Assembly (NCBI GenBank): GCA_027487865.1
Contig: JAIYCT010000003.1
Location: 248,001-312,000 of the forward strand
Length of the DNA stretch: 64,000 nucleotides
DNA from: Microbacteriaceae bacterium
Lineage (GTDB): Bacteria > Actinomycetota > Actinomycetes > Actinomycetales > Microbacteriaceae
Direction: 5' to 3'
Position numbers and translations under genes: made by a program. Under the pieces are notes generated by a model. That model was not told where the DNA came from. It saw nothing but the letters and a program-made list of their open reading frames with translations, and searched no databases. Positions 27,626 to 37,849 of the stretch are shown piece by piece. The first letter of the stretch is position 1. The number at the start of each line of letters is the position of its first letter.

Positions 27626-29893
27626 ATGCCATTAGACCTCTTCGAACAAAATGACCCAGACGCCCTGCTTGCGGGGTTGAATCCGCAGCAGCGCGAGGCT
27701 GTCGAATACCGCGGCCGGGCACTTTTGATCGTTGCTGGTGCGGGCAGTGGTAAAACCAGGGTGCTTACCCACCGCATCGCACATTTCCTTGCGCAGAAGG
27801 AACTTTGGCCATCGCAAATCTTGGCCATCACCTTTACAAATAAGGCTGCATCCGAGATGCGTGAACGGGTCGAAGCGCTTATTGGTGCATCAAGCGAAGG
27901 TATGTGGATCAAGACCTTCCACTCGGCTTGCCTCCAGATTCTTCGTCGCGAGGCAGATCGGCTTGGGCACGATTCAAACTTCACGGTTTATGACACCGGT
28001 GATACCCGAGCGCTTTTGAAGCGATTACTTCGTGAGGCAGGGGCTGAGGATGCGGATATCAAACCGCAGCAGGCGGCCGCAATCATATCCAATTCCAAAA
28101 ACGAACTAAAAGATGCCGAGGATTTTGCTCGCAATGCGGATCGCTCAAACCCGAAAGAGCGAATCGTTGCCGAGGTTTTCCAAGCCTATGAGCGAGAGCT
28201 CCTTCGCAATAATGCCTTTGACTTTGATGACCTAATTTCTGAAACCGTTGGCTTGCTTCGCGCTCACCCTGAGGTGAGAGCTCGTTACCAAAAACGATTC
28301 CGACACCTACTTGTCGACGAGTATCAAGACACCAACCACGCGCAGTATGCGTTGATTCGAGAGTTCACCAGGCCGCTACCGGATGACTACGCAAACTTTG
28401 ATGAGCGCACCGGCGAAGTCTTGCAGCCAGCTCAGCTGACCGTGGTTGGTGACTCGGATCAGTCGATCTACGCTTTCCGCGGCGCAGACATTAGAAACAT
28501 CACCGAGTTTGAGCGCGACTTCCCTGGAGCACAAACCATCTTGCTGGAGCAGAACTATCGCTCTACACAAAACATTCTCTCCGGAGCGAATGCTGTTATT
28601 TCACAGAACCCTTATCGTCCCGCTAAGAACCTCTGGACCGACCAGGGTAGTGGCGAACTAATTTCAATCTTTACTGGTTTTGATGAGCGCAATGAAGCGG
28701 CCTATGTGGTTGACCAGATCAAGAAACTGCACGCCGAGGGCACCAACTACAGAGACATATCAGTTCTCTACCGCACCAATGCACTGACACCTTCTTTGGA
28801 AGCCGAGCTCAAAAGCCAGCTGATTCCTTATGCCGTTATTGGTGGCTTGAAGTTCTTCGAGCGCAGAGAAATCAAAGACGCGCTTGCCTACCTCACCGTG
28901 ATTTCCAATGCGCGAAATGATGAGGCTGCCAGAAGAGTTCTGAACATTCCTGCCCGAGGCATCGGCGACAAGACCGAACTCAAGATCGCACAGTTTGCTA
29001 GAGAAAACGACATGTCATTCAGGCAAGCGCTCTCCTTTGCAAACCAACTCGGTCTTGGGCCAAAACTGACATTGACGATTGAGGGTTTTGGTGAACTTCT
29101 CAACGAACTCGATGCGCTATCCGCGACCGAAGGTCCTGCCGAGGTGCTAAAACTCGTACTTGAGCGAAGCGGCTACCGCTCATCGCTTGAGGGATCGCGC
29201 GATCCACAGGATGAAGCCAGGGTAGAAAACCTGGATGCGCTCCTAGGTCAACTTTTTGACTGGCAGGCAAACAATCCAGAGGGCACTCTTGCCGATTACC
29301 TCGCTGAGGTAACTCTCGCGGCAGCTGCCGATGAGATCGAAGATGAGTCGGGAAGCATTTCACTAATGACCCTGCACACTGCCAAGGGTCTGGAGTATCA
29401 GGTGGTGTTCCTGATTGGTCTTGAGCAGGGAACCTTGCCTCACGTTAGATCTTTTGATGAACCCGGTGGTCTGCAAGAAGAGCGCAGGTTGATGTATGTC
29501 GGTATGACCAGAGCCAAGCAAAAGCTCTACATCTCGCACGCACTGCAGCGCACCTTGTTTGGCAACACCGCTTCCTTTATCCCCTCTAGCTTTCTGAGCG
29601 ATATTCCGAGCGAGCTTTGCGAGCAGGTCGGAGCAGAGCGTCGTGAACTTCGCACACCAGGCACGCAACCGGTTCGCTCGAGTTGGCAGGGAGCGGTCAA
29701 TACCCCGGCAGCGATTAGAGATAACAAAGGCCTAGAACTTGCGGTTGGGGATTCAGTGCAGCACGACAGCTTTGGCAAGGGTCGAGTTATCGCGGTGGCA
29801 GGCAATCCACCAAAGCAAACAGCCGAAGTTCGCTTCGAGTCCGGAGTAACCAAGCGATTGCTTGTGAAAATGGCACCAATTACCAAGCTCTAG
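27626..29893 (+). CDS. pcrA: ATP-dependent DNA helicase PcrA/UvrD
   Basis: A 3'-5' SF1A helicase for nucleotide-excision repair, replication-fork maintenance and removal of RecA. The product is 755 residues. In order: a Q-motif LNPQQREAV; Walker A AGAGSGKT (37-44); motif Ia ITFTNKAASEMRERV; motif II LLVDEYQDTN; motif III GDSDQSIYAFRGAD; motif IV LEQNYRS; motif V LMTLHTAKGLEY; motif VI MYVGMTRAK. The C-terminal Tudor-like region HDSFGKGRVIAV, which contacts RNA polymerase in PcrA, supports PcrA/UvrD1 over other UvrD-like proteins. Confidence 0.95.
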   Translation: MPLDLFEQNDPDALLAGLNPQQREAVEYRGRALLIVAGAGSGKTRVLTHRIAHFLAQKELWPSQILAITFTNKAASEMRERVEALIGASSEGMWIKTFHSACLQILRREADRLGHDSNFTVYDTGDTRALLKRLLREAGAEDADIKPQQAAAIISNSKNELKDAEDFARNADRSNPKERIVAEVFQAYERELLRNNAFDFDDLISETVGLLRAHPEVRARYQKRFRHLLVDEYQDTNHAQYALIREFTRPLPDDYANFDERTGEVLQPAQLTVVGDSDQSIYAFRGADIRNITEFERDFPGAQTILLEQNYRSTQNILSGANAVISQNPYRPAKNLWTDQGSGELISIFTGFDERNEAAYVVDQIKKLHAEGTNYRDISVLYRTNALTPSLEAELKSQLIPYAVIGGLKFFERREIKDALAYLTVISNARNDEAARRVLNIPARGIGDKTELKIAQFARENDMSFRQALSFANQLGLGPKLTLTIEGFGELLNELDALSATEGPAEVLKLVLERSGYRSSLEGSRDPQDEARVENLDALLGQLFDWQANNPEGTLADYLAEVTLAAAADEIEDESGSISLMTLHTAKGLEYQVVFLIGLEQGTLPHVRSFDEPGGLQEERRLMYVGMTRAKQKLYISHALQRTLFGNTASFIPSSFLSDIPSELCEQVGAERRELRTPGTQPVRSSWQGAVNTPAAIRDNKGLELAVGDSVQHDSFGKGRVIAVAGNPPKQTAEVRFESGVTKRLLVKMAPITKL

Positions 29894-29922
29894 GGATATT
29901 GGGCCAGCCTGATTCACTAGAC

Positions 29923-29951
29923 TTGACCTTGTTGTCCGCTGACTCTAGAAA
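29923..29951 (+). promoter_or_regulatory. sucCD promoter
   Basis: TTGACC (29923-29928) and TAGAAA (29946-29951) are spaced 17 bases apart. Transcription would begin about 6 bases before the sucC TTG, giving a near-leaderless mRNA. Confidence 0.6.
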
Positions 29952-29962
29952 CGGAAATACCC

Positions 29963-31120
29963 TTGGATTTATTTGAATATCAAGCGCGCGATCTTTTCGA
30001 GAAATACGGTGTTCCAGTTCTCGCAGGTCGCATCGCAGACACCCCTGAAGAAGCTGAAGCGGCCGCAAAGGCTATCGGCGGAACCGTTGTTGTAAAGGCT
30101 CAGGTCAAGACCGGTGGTCGAGGCAAAGCCGGCGGTGTCAAGGTCGCTCACTCCCCAGCTGAGGCTCGCGAAAAGGCTGAGGCAATTTTGGGTCTAGACA
30201 TCAAGGGTCACGTTGTAAAGCGCGTGATGATTGCCCAGGGTGCATCGATTGACAAAGAGTTCTACTTCTCAGTTCTGCTCGACAGATCAAACCGCACCTT
30301 CCTATCGCTATGCAGCGTTGAGGGCGGCATGGAGATCGAGCAGCTAGCCGTTGAGCGCCCAGAGGCACTGGCAAAGATCCCGGTATCTGCGGTTCACGGT
30401 ATCGACAAGGCCAAGGCGGTTGAGATTGCAACCGCTGCTAAGTTCCCAGCCGAACTAATCGATGCAGTTTCTGATGTGTTCGTAAAGCTTTACGACGTAT
30501 TCAAAAAAGAAGACGCCACTTTGGTCGAGGTCAACCCACTGGTTCTAACCACCGGTGGAGAGATCGTTGCCCTTGACGGCAAGGTCACTTTCGACGACAA
30601 CGCCGAGTTCCGTCACGAGCGCGAGGAAATGGAGCGCGACCAGCTTGATCCTCTCGAGGCTAAGGCCAAGGAGATGGACCTCAACTACGTCAAGCTCGAT
30701 GGCGAAGTTGGAATCATCGGTAACGGTGCTGGATTGGTGATGAGCACCCTGGACGTAGTCGCCTACGCCGGTGAGCGTCACGGCAATGTGAAGCCAGCTA
30801 ACTTCCTAGACATCGGTGGCGGTGCCTCTGCTGAGGTAATGGCTGCAGGTCTGGACGTTATCTTGAACGACCCTCAGGTTCGCAGCGTGTTTGTAAACGT
30901 CTTCGGCGGTATCACCGCCTGTGACGCTGTTGCCAATGGAATCGTTGGTGCGCTAAACACCCTGGGTGCCCGCGCCAGCAAGCCACTGGTTGTTCGACTA
31001 GACGGCAACAACGTTGAAGAGGGTCGCCGTATTCTCTCCGAGTTCAACCACCCGCTGGTATCGCTAGCGGACACCATGGATGGCGGAGCCGATAAGGCCG
31101 CTCAGTTGGCAAACAAGTAA
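29963..31120 (+). CDS. sucC: Succinyl-CoA synthetase (ADP-forming) beta subunit
   Basis: TCA-cycle step from succinyl-CoA to succinate with ATP formation. The product is 385 residues. The ATP-grasp domain opens [19 protein letters not shown] and continues [19 protein letters not shown]. The C-terminal domain has [14 protein letters not shown] and VFGGITACD. Its TTG start is close to the predicted transcript start, with only a poor GGAAA upstream. sucD follows ten bases after its stop. Confidence 0.97.
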   Translation: MDLFEYQARDLFEKYGVPVLAGRIADTPEEAEAAAKAIGGTVVVKAQVKTGGRGKAGGVKVAHSPAEAREKAEAILGLDIKGHVVKRVMIAQGASIDKEFYFSVLLDRSNRTFLSLCSVEGGMEIEQLAVERPEALAKIPVSAVHGIDKAKAVEIATAAKFPAELIDAVSDVFVKLYDVFKKEDATLVEVNPLVLTTGGEIVALDGKVTFDDNAEFRHEREEMERDQLDPLEAKAKEMDLNYVKLDGEVGIIGNGAGLVMSTLDVVAYAGERHGNVKPANFLDIGGGASAEVMAAGLDVILNDPQVRSVFVNVFGGITACDAVANGIVGALNTLGARASKPLVVRLDGNNVEEGRRILSEFNHPLVSLADTMDGGADKAAQLANK

Positions 31121-31130
31121 GGCTTTAGAA

Positions 31131-32018
31131 ATGGCAATTTACCTAGACAAAAACTCAAAGATTATCGTCCAGGGCATGACCGGTGCCGAGGGCATGAAGC
31201 ACACCACCCGCATGCTTGCAGGTGGCTCGAACATCGTCGGTGGCGTGAACCCACGCAAGGCCGGCGAGAGCGTCGATATTGCTGGCAAGTCACTTCCGGT
31301 ATTCGGATCGGTCAAGGAAGCTATGGCTGCCACCGGTGCAAATGTTTCGGTTATCTTCGTTCCTCCCGCCTTCGCAAAGGCTGCAATCATCGAGGCTATT
31401 GACGCCGAGATCGCGCTTGCGGTTGCAATCACCGAGGGCATCCCAGTTCACGACAGCGCAGAGGCCTGGGCATACAACGTTGAGAAGGGTAAGAAGACCC
31501 GTCTAATTGGACCTAACTGCCCCGGAATCATTTCCCCTGAGCAGTCCAACGCAGGTATTACCCCTTCGAACATTGCTGGTAAGGGCCCAATCGGTTTGGT
31601 ATCGAAGTCCGGAACCCTGACCTACCAGATGATGTTCGAACTTCGCGACATCGGATTCTCAACGGCTATCGGTATTGGCGGAGACCCAGTTATTGGAACC
31701 ACTCACATCGATGCACTTGAGGCATTCCAGAACGATCCTGAGACCAAGGCAATTGTGCTTATCGGTGAGATCGGTGGCGACTCTGAGGAGAAGGCTGCCG
31801 ACTACATCTCAAAGCACGTCACCAAGCCAGTGGTTGCATACGTAGCCGGCTTCACCGCTCCTGAGGGCAAGACCATGGGTCACGCCGGTGCAATTGTTTC
31901 TGGCTCGGCCGGAACGGCTCAGGCCAAGCAGGAAGCATTTGAGGCTGTCGGCGTGAAGGTTGGCAAGACCCCATCCGAGACCGCTGCGCTTATGCGCGAG
32001 ATTATCTCCAAGCTCTAA
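31131..32018 (+). CDS. sucD: Succinyl-CoA synthetase alpha subunit
   Basis: The CoA-binding, phosphohistidine-carrying partner of SucC. The product is 295 residues. The CoA site [14 protein letters not shown] is near the N-terminus, [12 protein letters not shown] is in the middle, and the active His is in [14 protein letters not shown]. The ORF track extends upstream to 31080 into sucC; ATG 31131 is used because it follows the sucC stop and begins with the conserved [11 protein letters not shown]. Confidence 0.97.
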   Translation: MAIYLDKNSKIIVQGMTGAEGMKHTTRMLAGGSNIVGGVNPRKAGESVDIAGKSLPVFGSVKEAMAATGANVSVIFVPPAFAKAAIIEAIDAEIALAVAITEGIPVHDSAEAWAYNVEKGKKTRLIGPNCPGIISPEQSNAGITPSNIAGKGPIGLVSKSGTLTYQMMFELRDIGFSTAIGIGGDPVIGTTHIDALEAFQNDPETKAIVLIGEIGGDSEEKAADYISKHVTKPVVAYVAGFTAPEGKTMGHAGAIVSGSAGTAQAKQEAFEAVGVKVGKTPSETAALMREIISKL

Positions 32019-32020
32019 AG

Positions 32021-33271
32021 GTGAATCGGGGGCTTAGCTTCGCAATTTCAGCGCTGCAAGCGCTGATTATTGCGGCTGTCACGATTGGTTTAGTGATTGC
32101 CCCACTCACCTTGGCCTGGTTCATCGAAGGCGACGGATCTGTTGACTGGATGGTGGCATTTCGCGTTGCAGCGTATGCTTTTTTGTTAGCCTGCGGTGTT
32201 CCGCTGCAATTCAATGCCGGTGAGATTCTGGGGATTGCGGTCCCCGCGTTCACAATGTCGACCTTGCCACTTGGTCTTACTGTACTGATGGCGGTTTTGA
32301 TTATTCGCATCGGTCACCGTCTCTCAGCTGCCAGTTCAATCTGGCCGGCATGGGTTGGCGGTGCGGTGGCATTTGGTGGCATTGGACTTGCGGTTTCGAT
32401 GTTGAGCACCAACGAAGCAGTCGTGGTGGCCGAATGGGCACCGTTTATCTCCCCAGCATTCTTCTTCGGTGGAATTCTGTTTCTGGCATCGGTGCTTGGA
32501 CCGCGCTACGAACTTTTCGAAGGCGCTAACCCAACTGAGGCAAAAGAGCGCATCTGGGTTAGAAACCAAGCCAAAGCAATTTTCTCCAAGCTGCACTGGG
32601 CCTTGGCATCGGTGTTGTCTCCAGCCTCCAGGGTTGGTCTCGGCGTGATTGCGGCACTGCTTTTGGTTAGCTCCGCCATGATTGCTCTTGCACTGGGCTT
32701 TGGTTGGATTGAAGTTGTTCGTCTATACGAAGCAATGCGAGTTAGCGTTCTAGGCGGTGTGATGTTGACAATCGGGCAGCTGGCAATCCTTCCAAACCTG
32801 ATTGTCTATGGCATGAGCTGGATAGCTGGTCCTGGGTTTTCAATCGGAGTTGGATCTTCTGTCTCGGCACTGGGAACTCAGCTTGGGCCAATGCCGGCCC
32901 TGCCGGTATTCGTCGCCATCCCGACCGCCGGTTTTGACCGTGCGATTTTGTTTGCACTGATTCCAATCGTGGTTGCCTTTGTTGGAACGCTCTTGGCCCG
33001 TCGCTACGCCGATCAGATGCGTTGGGAGTATGCAACTCGGTTCTCGGCGGCTGCAGCTTTCGCTTTTATGGCGGCACTCATCGCTTCACTGACCGCATTT
33101 GCAATCGCCCTTTTGGCTTCTGGAAGTTTTGGACCCGGCAGATTTAGTGAAGTGGGTATTAACCCTCTGCTTTTTGCTGGAGTGTTGTTCCTAGAGGTAT
33201 TGATTCCAAGTTTTGTGGCTGGTTTAGTTGTCATCAAGCCATACAGCGATCATCAAGAGCGCGGAAAGTAG
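32021..33271 (+). CDS. perM: DUF6350 membrane protein, PerM-like
   Basis: A 416-residue polytopic membrane protein with roughly ten hydrophobic helices. Family and position match the actinobacterial DUF6350 proteins found between sucD and purN; the Mycobacterium tuberculosis member at the same position is PerM (Rv0955), linked to cell division under Mg limitation and chronic infection. Assignment rests on synteny plus the general sequence pattern. It starts at GTG two bases after the sucD stop, and purN follows eight bases after its own stop, so sucCD-perM-purN-purH are probably partly cotranscribed. Confidence 0.75.
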   Translation: MNRGLSFAISALQALIIAAVTIGLVIAPLTLAWFIEGDGSVDWMVAFRVAAYAFLLACGVPLQFNAGEILGIAVPAFTMSTLPLGLTVLMAVLIIRIGHRLSAASSIWPAWVGGAVAFGGIGLAVSMLSTNEAVVVAEWAPFISPAFFFGGILFLASVLGPRYELFEGANPTEAKERIWVRNQAKAIFSKLHWALASVLSPASRVGLGVIAALLLVSSAMIALALGFGWIEVVRLYEAMRVSVLGGVMLTIGQLAILPNLIVYGMSWIAGPGFSIGVGSSVSALGTQLGPMPALPVFVAIPTAGFDRAILFALIPIVVAFVGTLLARRYADQMRWEYATRFSAAAAFAFMAALIASLTAFAIALLASGSFGPGRFSEVGINPLLFAGVLFLEVLIPSFVAGLVVIKPYSDHQERGK

Positions 33272-33278
33272 GAGTCAG

Positions 33279-33869
33279 ATGCTTTCGATTGTGGTCTTGA
33301 TTTCGGGTTCGGGCTCAAACCTTCGGGCTCTTTTGGAAGCCTGTGACAACCCGTTGTTTCCGGCCAAGATTTTGGCGGTCGGAGCAGATAACCCAGCAGC
33401 CGGATTGGCCCACGCCGAGCAGTTTGGTGTCCCAACCTTTGTGGTTGAACCCGGGCTTTTTGATTCTCGAGTGACGTGGGCCGAGGTATTGCTTCGCAAC
33501 CTTGAGTACCACAAGCCGGACCTTGTTGTCCTAGCCGGCTTTATGAAGGTGCTGCCTGCGGGTTTTGTCGCCGCACTGAGCCCAAACATCATCAACCTGC
33601 ACCCATCGCTGTTGCCTGCCTTCCCAGGCGCTCACGCGGTCCGTGACGCCCTTAGCGCTGGGGCCGACGCAACTGGTGCAACGGTTCACATCGTTGACGC
33701 AGGAGTCGACACCGGGCCGATCCTCGCACAGCAAGAAATTGCAATTCCTGCAGGAATCTCGGAGCCTGACCTGCATGAGCAGATCAAGACCATCGAGCGT
33801 TCATTGATTGTGGAAGTTGTGTCCCAGATTGCCGAGGGCAAGCTCAACCTCTCAGAAAGGTCTAGTTGA
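33279..33869 (+). CDS. purN: Phosphoribosylglycinamide formyltransferase
   Basis: Transfers formyl from 10-formyl-THF to GAR in purine synthesis. The product is 196 residues. Motifs are [16 protein letters not shown] at the N-terminus, [21 protein letters not shown] with the catalytic HP, and the Asp of [12 protein letters not shown]. The ORF track starts at 33228 within perM; ATG 33279 is preferred because of GTAGGAG just upstream and the conserved N-terminus. Its TGA overlaps the purH ATG (TGATG). Confidence 0.96.
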   Translation: MLSIVVLISGSGSNLRALLEACDNPLFPAKILAVGADNPAAGLAHAEQFGVPTFVVEPGLFDSRVTWAEVLLRNLEYHKPDLVVLAGFMKVLPAGFVAALSPNIINLHPSLLPAFPGAHAVRDALSAGADATGATVHIVDAGVDTGPILAQQEIAIPAGISEPDLHEQIKTIERSLIVEVVSQIAEGKLNLSERSS

Positions 33870-35470
33870 TGGCTACTAATACTGACGGTCGAAACTACAA
33901 AGAGCGTGACCAGGTAAAGATTCGCAGGGCACTTATTTCTGTCTCTGACAAGACCGATCTTATCGAGCTCGCAAAAGGACTCAGCGAACAAGGCGTTCAG
34001 TTGGTCTCCACCGGTTCCACCGCCAAGCAGATTGCCGAAGCGGGCTTAGCGGTCAAAGAAGTTTCAGAGGTCACTGGTTTCCCGGAGTCGCTAGATGGTC
34101 GAGTGAAGACCCTGCACCCAAAAATCCACGGTGGAATTTTGGCGGATCTCAGACTGGATGAGCATGCTCAGGAGCTTGCCAAGCTAGATATCGAAGCCTT
34201 TGAGTTGGTGGTTGTAAACCTCTACCCGTTTGTCCAAACCGTTGCAGCCGGAGCAACCGGGGACGCTGCCGTTGAGCAGATTGACATCGGTGGTCCGGCG
34301 ATGGTGCGAGCCGCAGCTAAGAACCACGCCAATGTCGCAATTGTCGTGAACCCAGCCAATTACTCAAAAGTTTTAGAGGCCAACGCAAATGGTGGAACTT
34401 CTCTTGCCCTGCGCAGAGAGTTGGCTCAAGCAGCCTTTAGTCACACCGCGCAATACGACAGCGCGGTGGCAAATTGGATGCTTGGCGAAATCAAGGGTGA
34501 TGAGAATTCAGATTTCACCCACCAGGTCAACTTCGGGTTTGATCTAAAGAACGTGCTTCGCTACGGCGAGAACTCGCACCAGAAGGCAGCTTTGTATTCT
34601 GCGAATGCAGGGCAGGCAGGCGTAGCACAGGCGAAGCTGCTCGGCGGCAAAGAGATGTCTTACAACAACTACGTTGATGTCGATGCAGCGCTGCGCGCAG
34701 CCTACGATTTCACAGCGCCTGCGGTTGCGATCATCAAGCACGCAAACCCCTGCGGTATTGCAGTGGCGCAAGAAGGCAGTGCGGATGCCATCGCCTCCGC
34801 GCATGCCAGAGCTCATGAAACTGACCCGGTCTCTGCATTCGGTGGTGTGATTGCCGCTAACCGAGTTGTGACCGAGAAGATGGCGCTGCAGGTTGCGGAG
34901 ATCTTTACCGAGGTGATTGCAGCACCGGGTTATGAACCGGCTGCGCTTGAAGTTTTGAGTAAGAAAAAGAATTTGCGCATCTTGGAACTTGAGGCTGGCT
35001 ATCTAAGACCTGCCCGAGAGATCAGGCAGGTATCCGGAGGCGCATTGATTCAGGAATCTGATGGCTTTGAGAATCTTGACACCTCGAAGTGGCAGTTAGT
35101 TACCGGTGAGCCTGCCGATAAAGAACTCATGGCTGATTTGGAATTTGCCTGGCGAGCATCTCGAGCGGTGAAGTCAAATGCAATTTTGCTTGCAAAGTCA
35201 CTGGCCGCAGTTGGCATTGGCATGGGCCAGGTCAACCGAGTGGATTCCTGCCGCTTGGCCGTATCGAGAGCCGGGGACCGGGTTGTCGGTTCGGTTGCCG
35301 CATCGGATGCGTTCTTCCCGTTCGCAGATGGACTGCAGGTGTTACTTGATGCCGGTGTTAAGGCCGTGGTTCAGCCCGGTGGTAGCGTCCGCGATGAAGA
35401 GGTAATTGAGGCAGCCAAGGCTGCCGGTGTCACCATGTACTTCACCGCGGAACGCCACTTTTACCACTAG
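33869..35470 (+). CDS. purH: Bifunctional AICAR formyltransferase / IMP cyclohydrolase
   Basis: The last two steps to IMP. The product is 533 residues. The N-terminal IMP cyclohydrolase (MGS-like) domain has [12 protein letters not shown] and [15 protein letters not shown], and the AICAR transformylase has [23 protein letters not shown] and KSNAILLA. It uses 10-formyl-THF, as PurN does. ATG 33869 overlaps the purN stop, so the two are coupled. Its 3' end overlaps the convergent carbonic anhydrase gene by 4 bases. Confidence 0.97.
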   Translation: MATNTDGRNYKERDQVKIRRALISVSDKTDLIELAKGLSEQGVQLVSTGSTAKQIAEAGLAVKEVSEVTGFPESLDGRVKTLHPKIHGGILADLRLDEHAQELAKLDIEAFELVVVNLYPFVQTVAAGATGDAAVEQIDIGGPAMVRAAAKNHANVAIVVNPANYSKVLEANANGGTSLALRRELAQAAFSHTAQYDSAVANWMLGEIKGDENSDFTHQVNFGFDLKNVLRYGENSHQKAALYSANAGQAGVAQAKLLGGKEMSYNNYVDVDAALRAAYDFTAPAVAIIKHANPCGIAVAQEGSADAIASAHARAHETDPVSAFGGVIAANRVVTEKMALQVAEIFTEVIAAPGYEPAALEVLSKKKNLRILELEAGYLRPAREIRQVSGGALIQESDGFENLDTSKWQLVTGEPADKELMADLEFAWRASRAVKSNAILLAKSLAAVGIGMGQVNRVDSCRLAVSRAGDRVVGSVAASDAFFPFADGLQVLLDAGVKAVVQPGGSVRDEEVIEAAKAAGVTMYFTAERHFYH

Positions 35471-35961
35471 TTAGAGACAACCTCGCGTAGTCGACCGGTT
35501 GCTACGTCAAACACGAAGCCACGGACCGAGTCCTTGTGAGGAATAAACGGGCTCTGCTTGATGCGGTTGATGGACTGCTTCACATCGGTGTCAAGGTCAC
35601 TGAATGCTTCTGCTGCCCAGGCTGGCTTTACGCCAAGCTCCTCGTGGATGCTGGCCTTGAAGCCATCATCGGTGAAAGTAAGCATGCCGCAGTCGGTGTG
35701 GTGAATCAGGATGATCTCCTTGGTTCCCAAAAGACGCTGCGAGATTGCAAGAGATCGGATTTCATCCTCTGTAACAACGCCACCAGCGTTGCGAATTACG
35801 TGAGACTCGCCCTCCTGGATACCCAGGGCTGCGTAGACGTTGATGCGGGCATCCATGCAGGCCAAAACCGCAATGTGCTTGGCTGGAGGAAGTGGCAGCG
35901 GGCCGCTGAACTGGCTGGCGTAGATTTCATTGTTCTTTAGGTACTGGTCTGTTACAGACAT
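35467..35961 (-). CDS. Beta-class carbonic anhydrase
   Basis: Zinc enzyme interconverting CO2 and bicarbonate. The product is 164 residues, the compact beta-CA type. Zinc ligands and the Asp-Arg dyad are Cys35, Asp37 and Arg39 in ACMDARI, with His88 and Cys91 in [20 protein letters not shown] is a family signature. There is no signal peptide, so it is cytoplasmic, plausibly supplying bicarbonate for carboxylation. AAGGAGAG precedes the ATG. It is monocistronic on minus. Confidence 0.93.
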   Translation of the reverse strand: MSVTDQYLKNNEIYASQFSGPLPLPPAKHIAVLACMDARINVYAALGIQEGESHVIRNAGGVVTEDEIRSLAISQRLLGTKEIILIHHTDCGMLTFTDDGFKASIHEELGVKPAWAAEAFSDLDTDVKQSINRIKQSPFIPHKDSVRGFVFDVATGRLREVVSN

Positions 35962-36076
35962 CGCTCTCCTTGTTTTGGTTTGTAGCAGATTAGGTCACGT
36001 TTTTGAGGACTAATGATTTGTTGATTTTTGTTACTGCTATCCTGAAGGGCTGCCCTAAAGGCAGTGGAAGAGATAA

Positions 36077-37849
36077 ATGCAACCCGAACTAAGTACGTTC
36101 AAAACGCTGTGGCGATTGGTGCCATTTGCTAAAAAGGCCCTACCCAGAATTATCTTGGGCATGGTGGCCGCAATTGGCGCTCACATGTTTGCACTCTCTA
36201 TCCCGCAGTTTTTGCAAAATCTCGTCAACTCCTTGGTCGCCGGCGGCATCGATGCCCTAATTCCAGCGGTTGTTTTGATTTTGGCGCTGGGAGTTGCCGA
36301 AGCGCTATTTGTGCTACTTCGTCGCTGGTTAGTGCTGACCCCGGGCACATTCGTTGAAGCCGATATGCGAAATGCCCTTTACGCAAAACTTCAAGACCTA
36401 CCGGTTGCCTTCCACGATCGCTGGCCATCTGGTCAGTTACTCTCCAGGGCAGTTCGCGACCTGAGCATGATCAGGCGTTGGTTGAGTTTTGGTTTGGTGC
36501 TTTTGGTTGCCAACTTGCTTACTTTGATTGTTGGACTGGTAATTCTTTTTAGCTTCAACTTCTGGCTGGGGTTGATCTTCTTTATTGCATCCCTGCCGAT
36601 TGTCGTTATTGGTTTCCGATTCGAGAAATCCTTTGGCGAAGTGGCTCGCCTCTCTCAGGATCAGTCTGGAGACCTAGCAACCCGAGTCGAGCAGGCTGTG
36701 CACGGCGTGAGGGTTCTGAAGGCGTTTGGTCGCGGAGGATTTGCGGCAGACCAGTTTGCCACCGATGCCAAGGCTCTATTGGGAACTGAAATCAGAAAGG
36801 CCAAGGCGGTTGCAAATATTTGGCTGTATTTGATCTTGCTTCCGGAATTTGCACTTGGACTTTCGCTATTTGCCGGTGTGCTCTTGGTTGCCGACGGTCA
36901 GATCACCGTTGGAACACTGGTGGCTTTTGTTGCCACCGCGATGGTCCTTCGCTGGCCAACCGAGTCTTTGGGATTCCTTTTGGGCTTTACCCTCGAGGCA
37001 AAGTCTGCGGTAACCAGATTCTTTGAGGTAATCGACGAGCCGGATCTGATTTCTGATCCTGAAAAGCCTAAAACCGTCGCCGACCCTCGGGGCCTACTGG
37101 AATTCAAGGACGTCAGCTTCCGCTATCCAGATACGGCAGCGGATCAGCCAGATCTAATCTCTAACTTCAGCCTCAGGCTAGAGCCCGGTCAATCGGTTGC
37201 ACTTATTGGGCTAACCGGTTGCGGCAAGACCACACTGACTGCGTTGAGCACCAGACTCTATGAGGTCACCGGTGGTTCCGTCGAGATCGATGGCGTCGAC
37301 ATTAGAGATATGACCCGCGGCGAGCTTCGAACCCTGATTGCAATGGCTTTCGAGGATGCAACTTTGTTCTCGTCCTCGGTTCGCGACAATGTTTTGCTTG
37401 GAAATCCAACCCAGAGCGAAGAGGATCTCAAGCAAGCACTTGAGATCGCTCAAGCACAATTTGTTTATGACCTGCCAGATGGCCTAGACACCAAGATCGG
37501 CGAAGAAGGACTGTCGCTCTCCGGTGGTCAGCGCCAACGTCTAGCGCTTGCCAGAGCTGTTGCCGCTAAGCCAAGAATCCTGGTTCTCGATGACCCGCTG
37601 TCTGCACTTGATGTTGATACCGAAGCCATGGTTGAGGACGCCCTGCGCCATGTTTTGACCACCACCACCGCTTTGATTGTTGCTCACCGTCCATCGACTG
37701 TGATGCTGGCGGACAAGGTAGCGCTGATGCACGAGGGCAAGGTCGTCGCCTTCGGAACCCACCAGGAACTTTTGAAAACCTCCGATCACTACAGGTACGT
37801 AATCAGCTCGCTGGATGCGGCAGAAAAGGCCAGGGAGGTGAACCTATGA
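36077..37849 (+). CDS. Heterodimeric ABC exporter, subunit with degenerate catalytic site
   Basis: A 590-residue type IV ABC half-transporter: six transmembrane helices, then the nucleotide-binding domain. Walker A is GLTGCGKTT, the signature [16 protein letters not shown] is canonical, and Walker B is [12 protein letters not shown] with Asp where the catalytic Glu should be. That matches the non-hydrolysing member of heterodimers such as TM287/288 and BmrCD. GGAAGAG precedes the ATG. Its stop overlaps the start of the partner gene (ATGA). The substrate is unknown: multidrug, lipid or peptide are all possible. Confidence 0.93.
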   Translation: MQPELSTFKTLWRLVPFAKKALPRIILGMVAAIGAHMFALSIPQFLQNLVNSLVAGGIDALIPAVVLILALGVAEALFVLLRRWLVLTPGTFVEADMRNALYAKLQDLPVAFHDRWPSGQLLSRAVRDLSMIRRWLSFGLVLLVANLLTLIVGLVILFSFNFWLGLIFFIASLPIVVIGFRFEKSFGEVARLSQDQSGDLATRVEQAVHGVRVLKAFGRGGFAADQFATDAKALLGTEIRKAKAVANIWLYLILLPEFALGLSLFAGVLLVADGQITVGTLVAFVATAMVLRWPTESLGFLLGFTLEAKSAVTRFFEVIDEPDLISDPEKPKTVADPRGLLEFKDVSFRYPDTAADQPDLISNFSLRLEPGQSVALIGLTGCGKTTLTALSTRLYEVTGGSVEIDGVDIRDMTRGELRTLIAMAFEDATLFSSSVRDNVLLGNPTQSEEDLKQALEIAQAQFVYDLPDGLDTKIGEEGLSLSGGQRQRLALARAVAAKPRILVLDDPLSALDVDTEAMVEDALRHVLTTTTALIVAHRPSTVMLADKVALMHEGKVVAFGTHQELLKTSDHYRYVISSLDAAEKAREVNL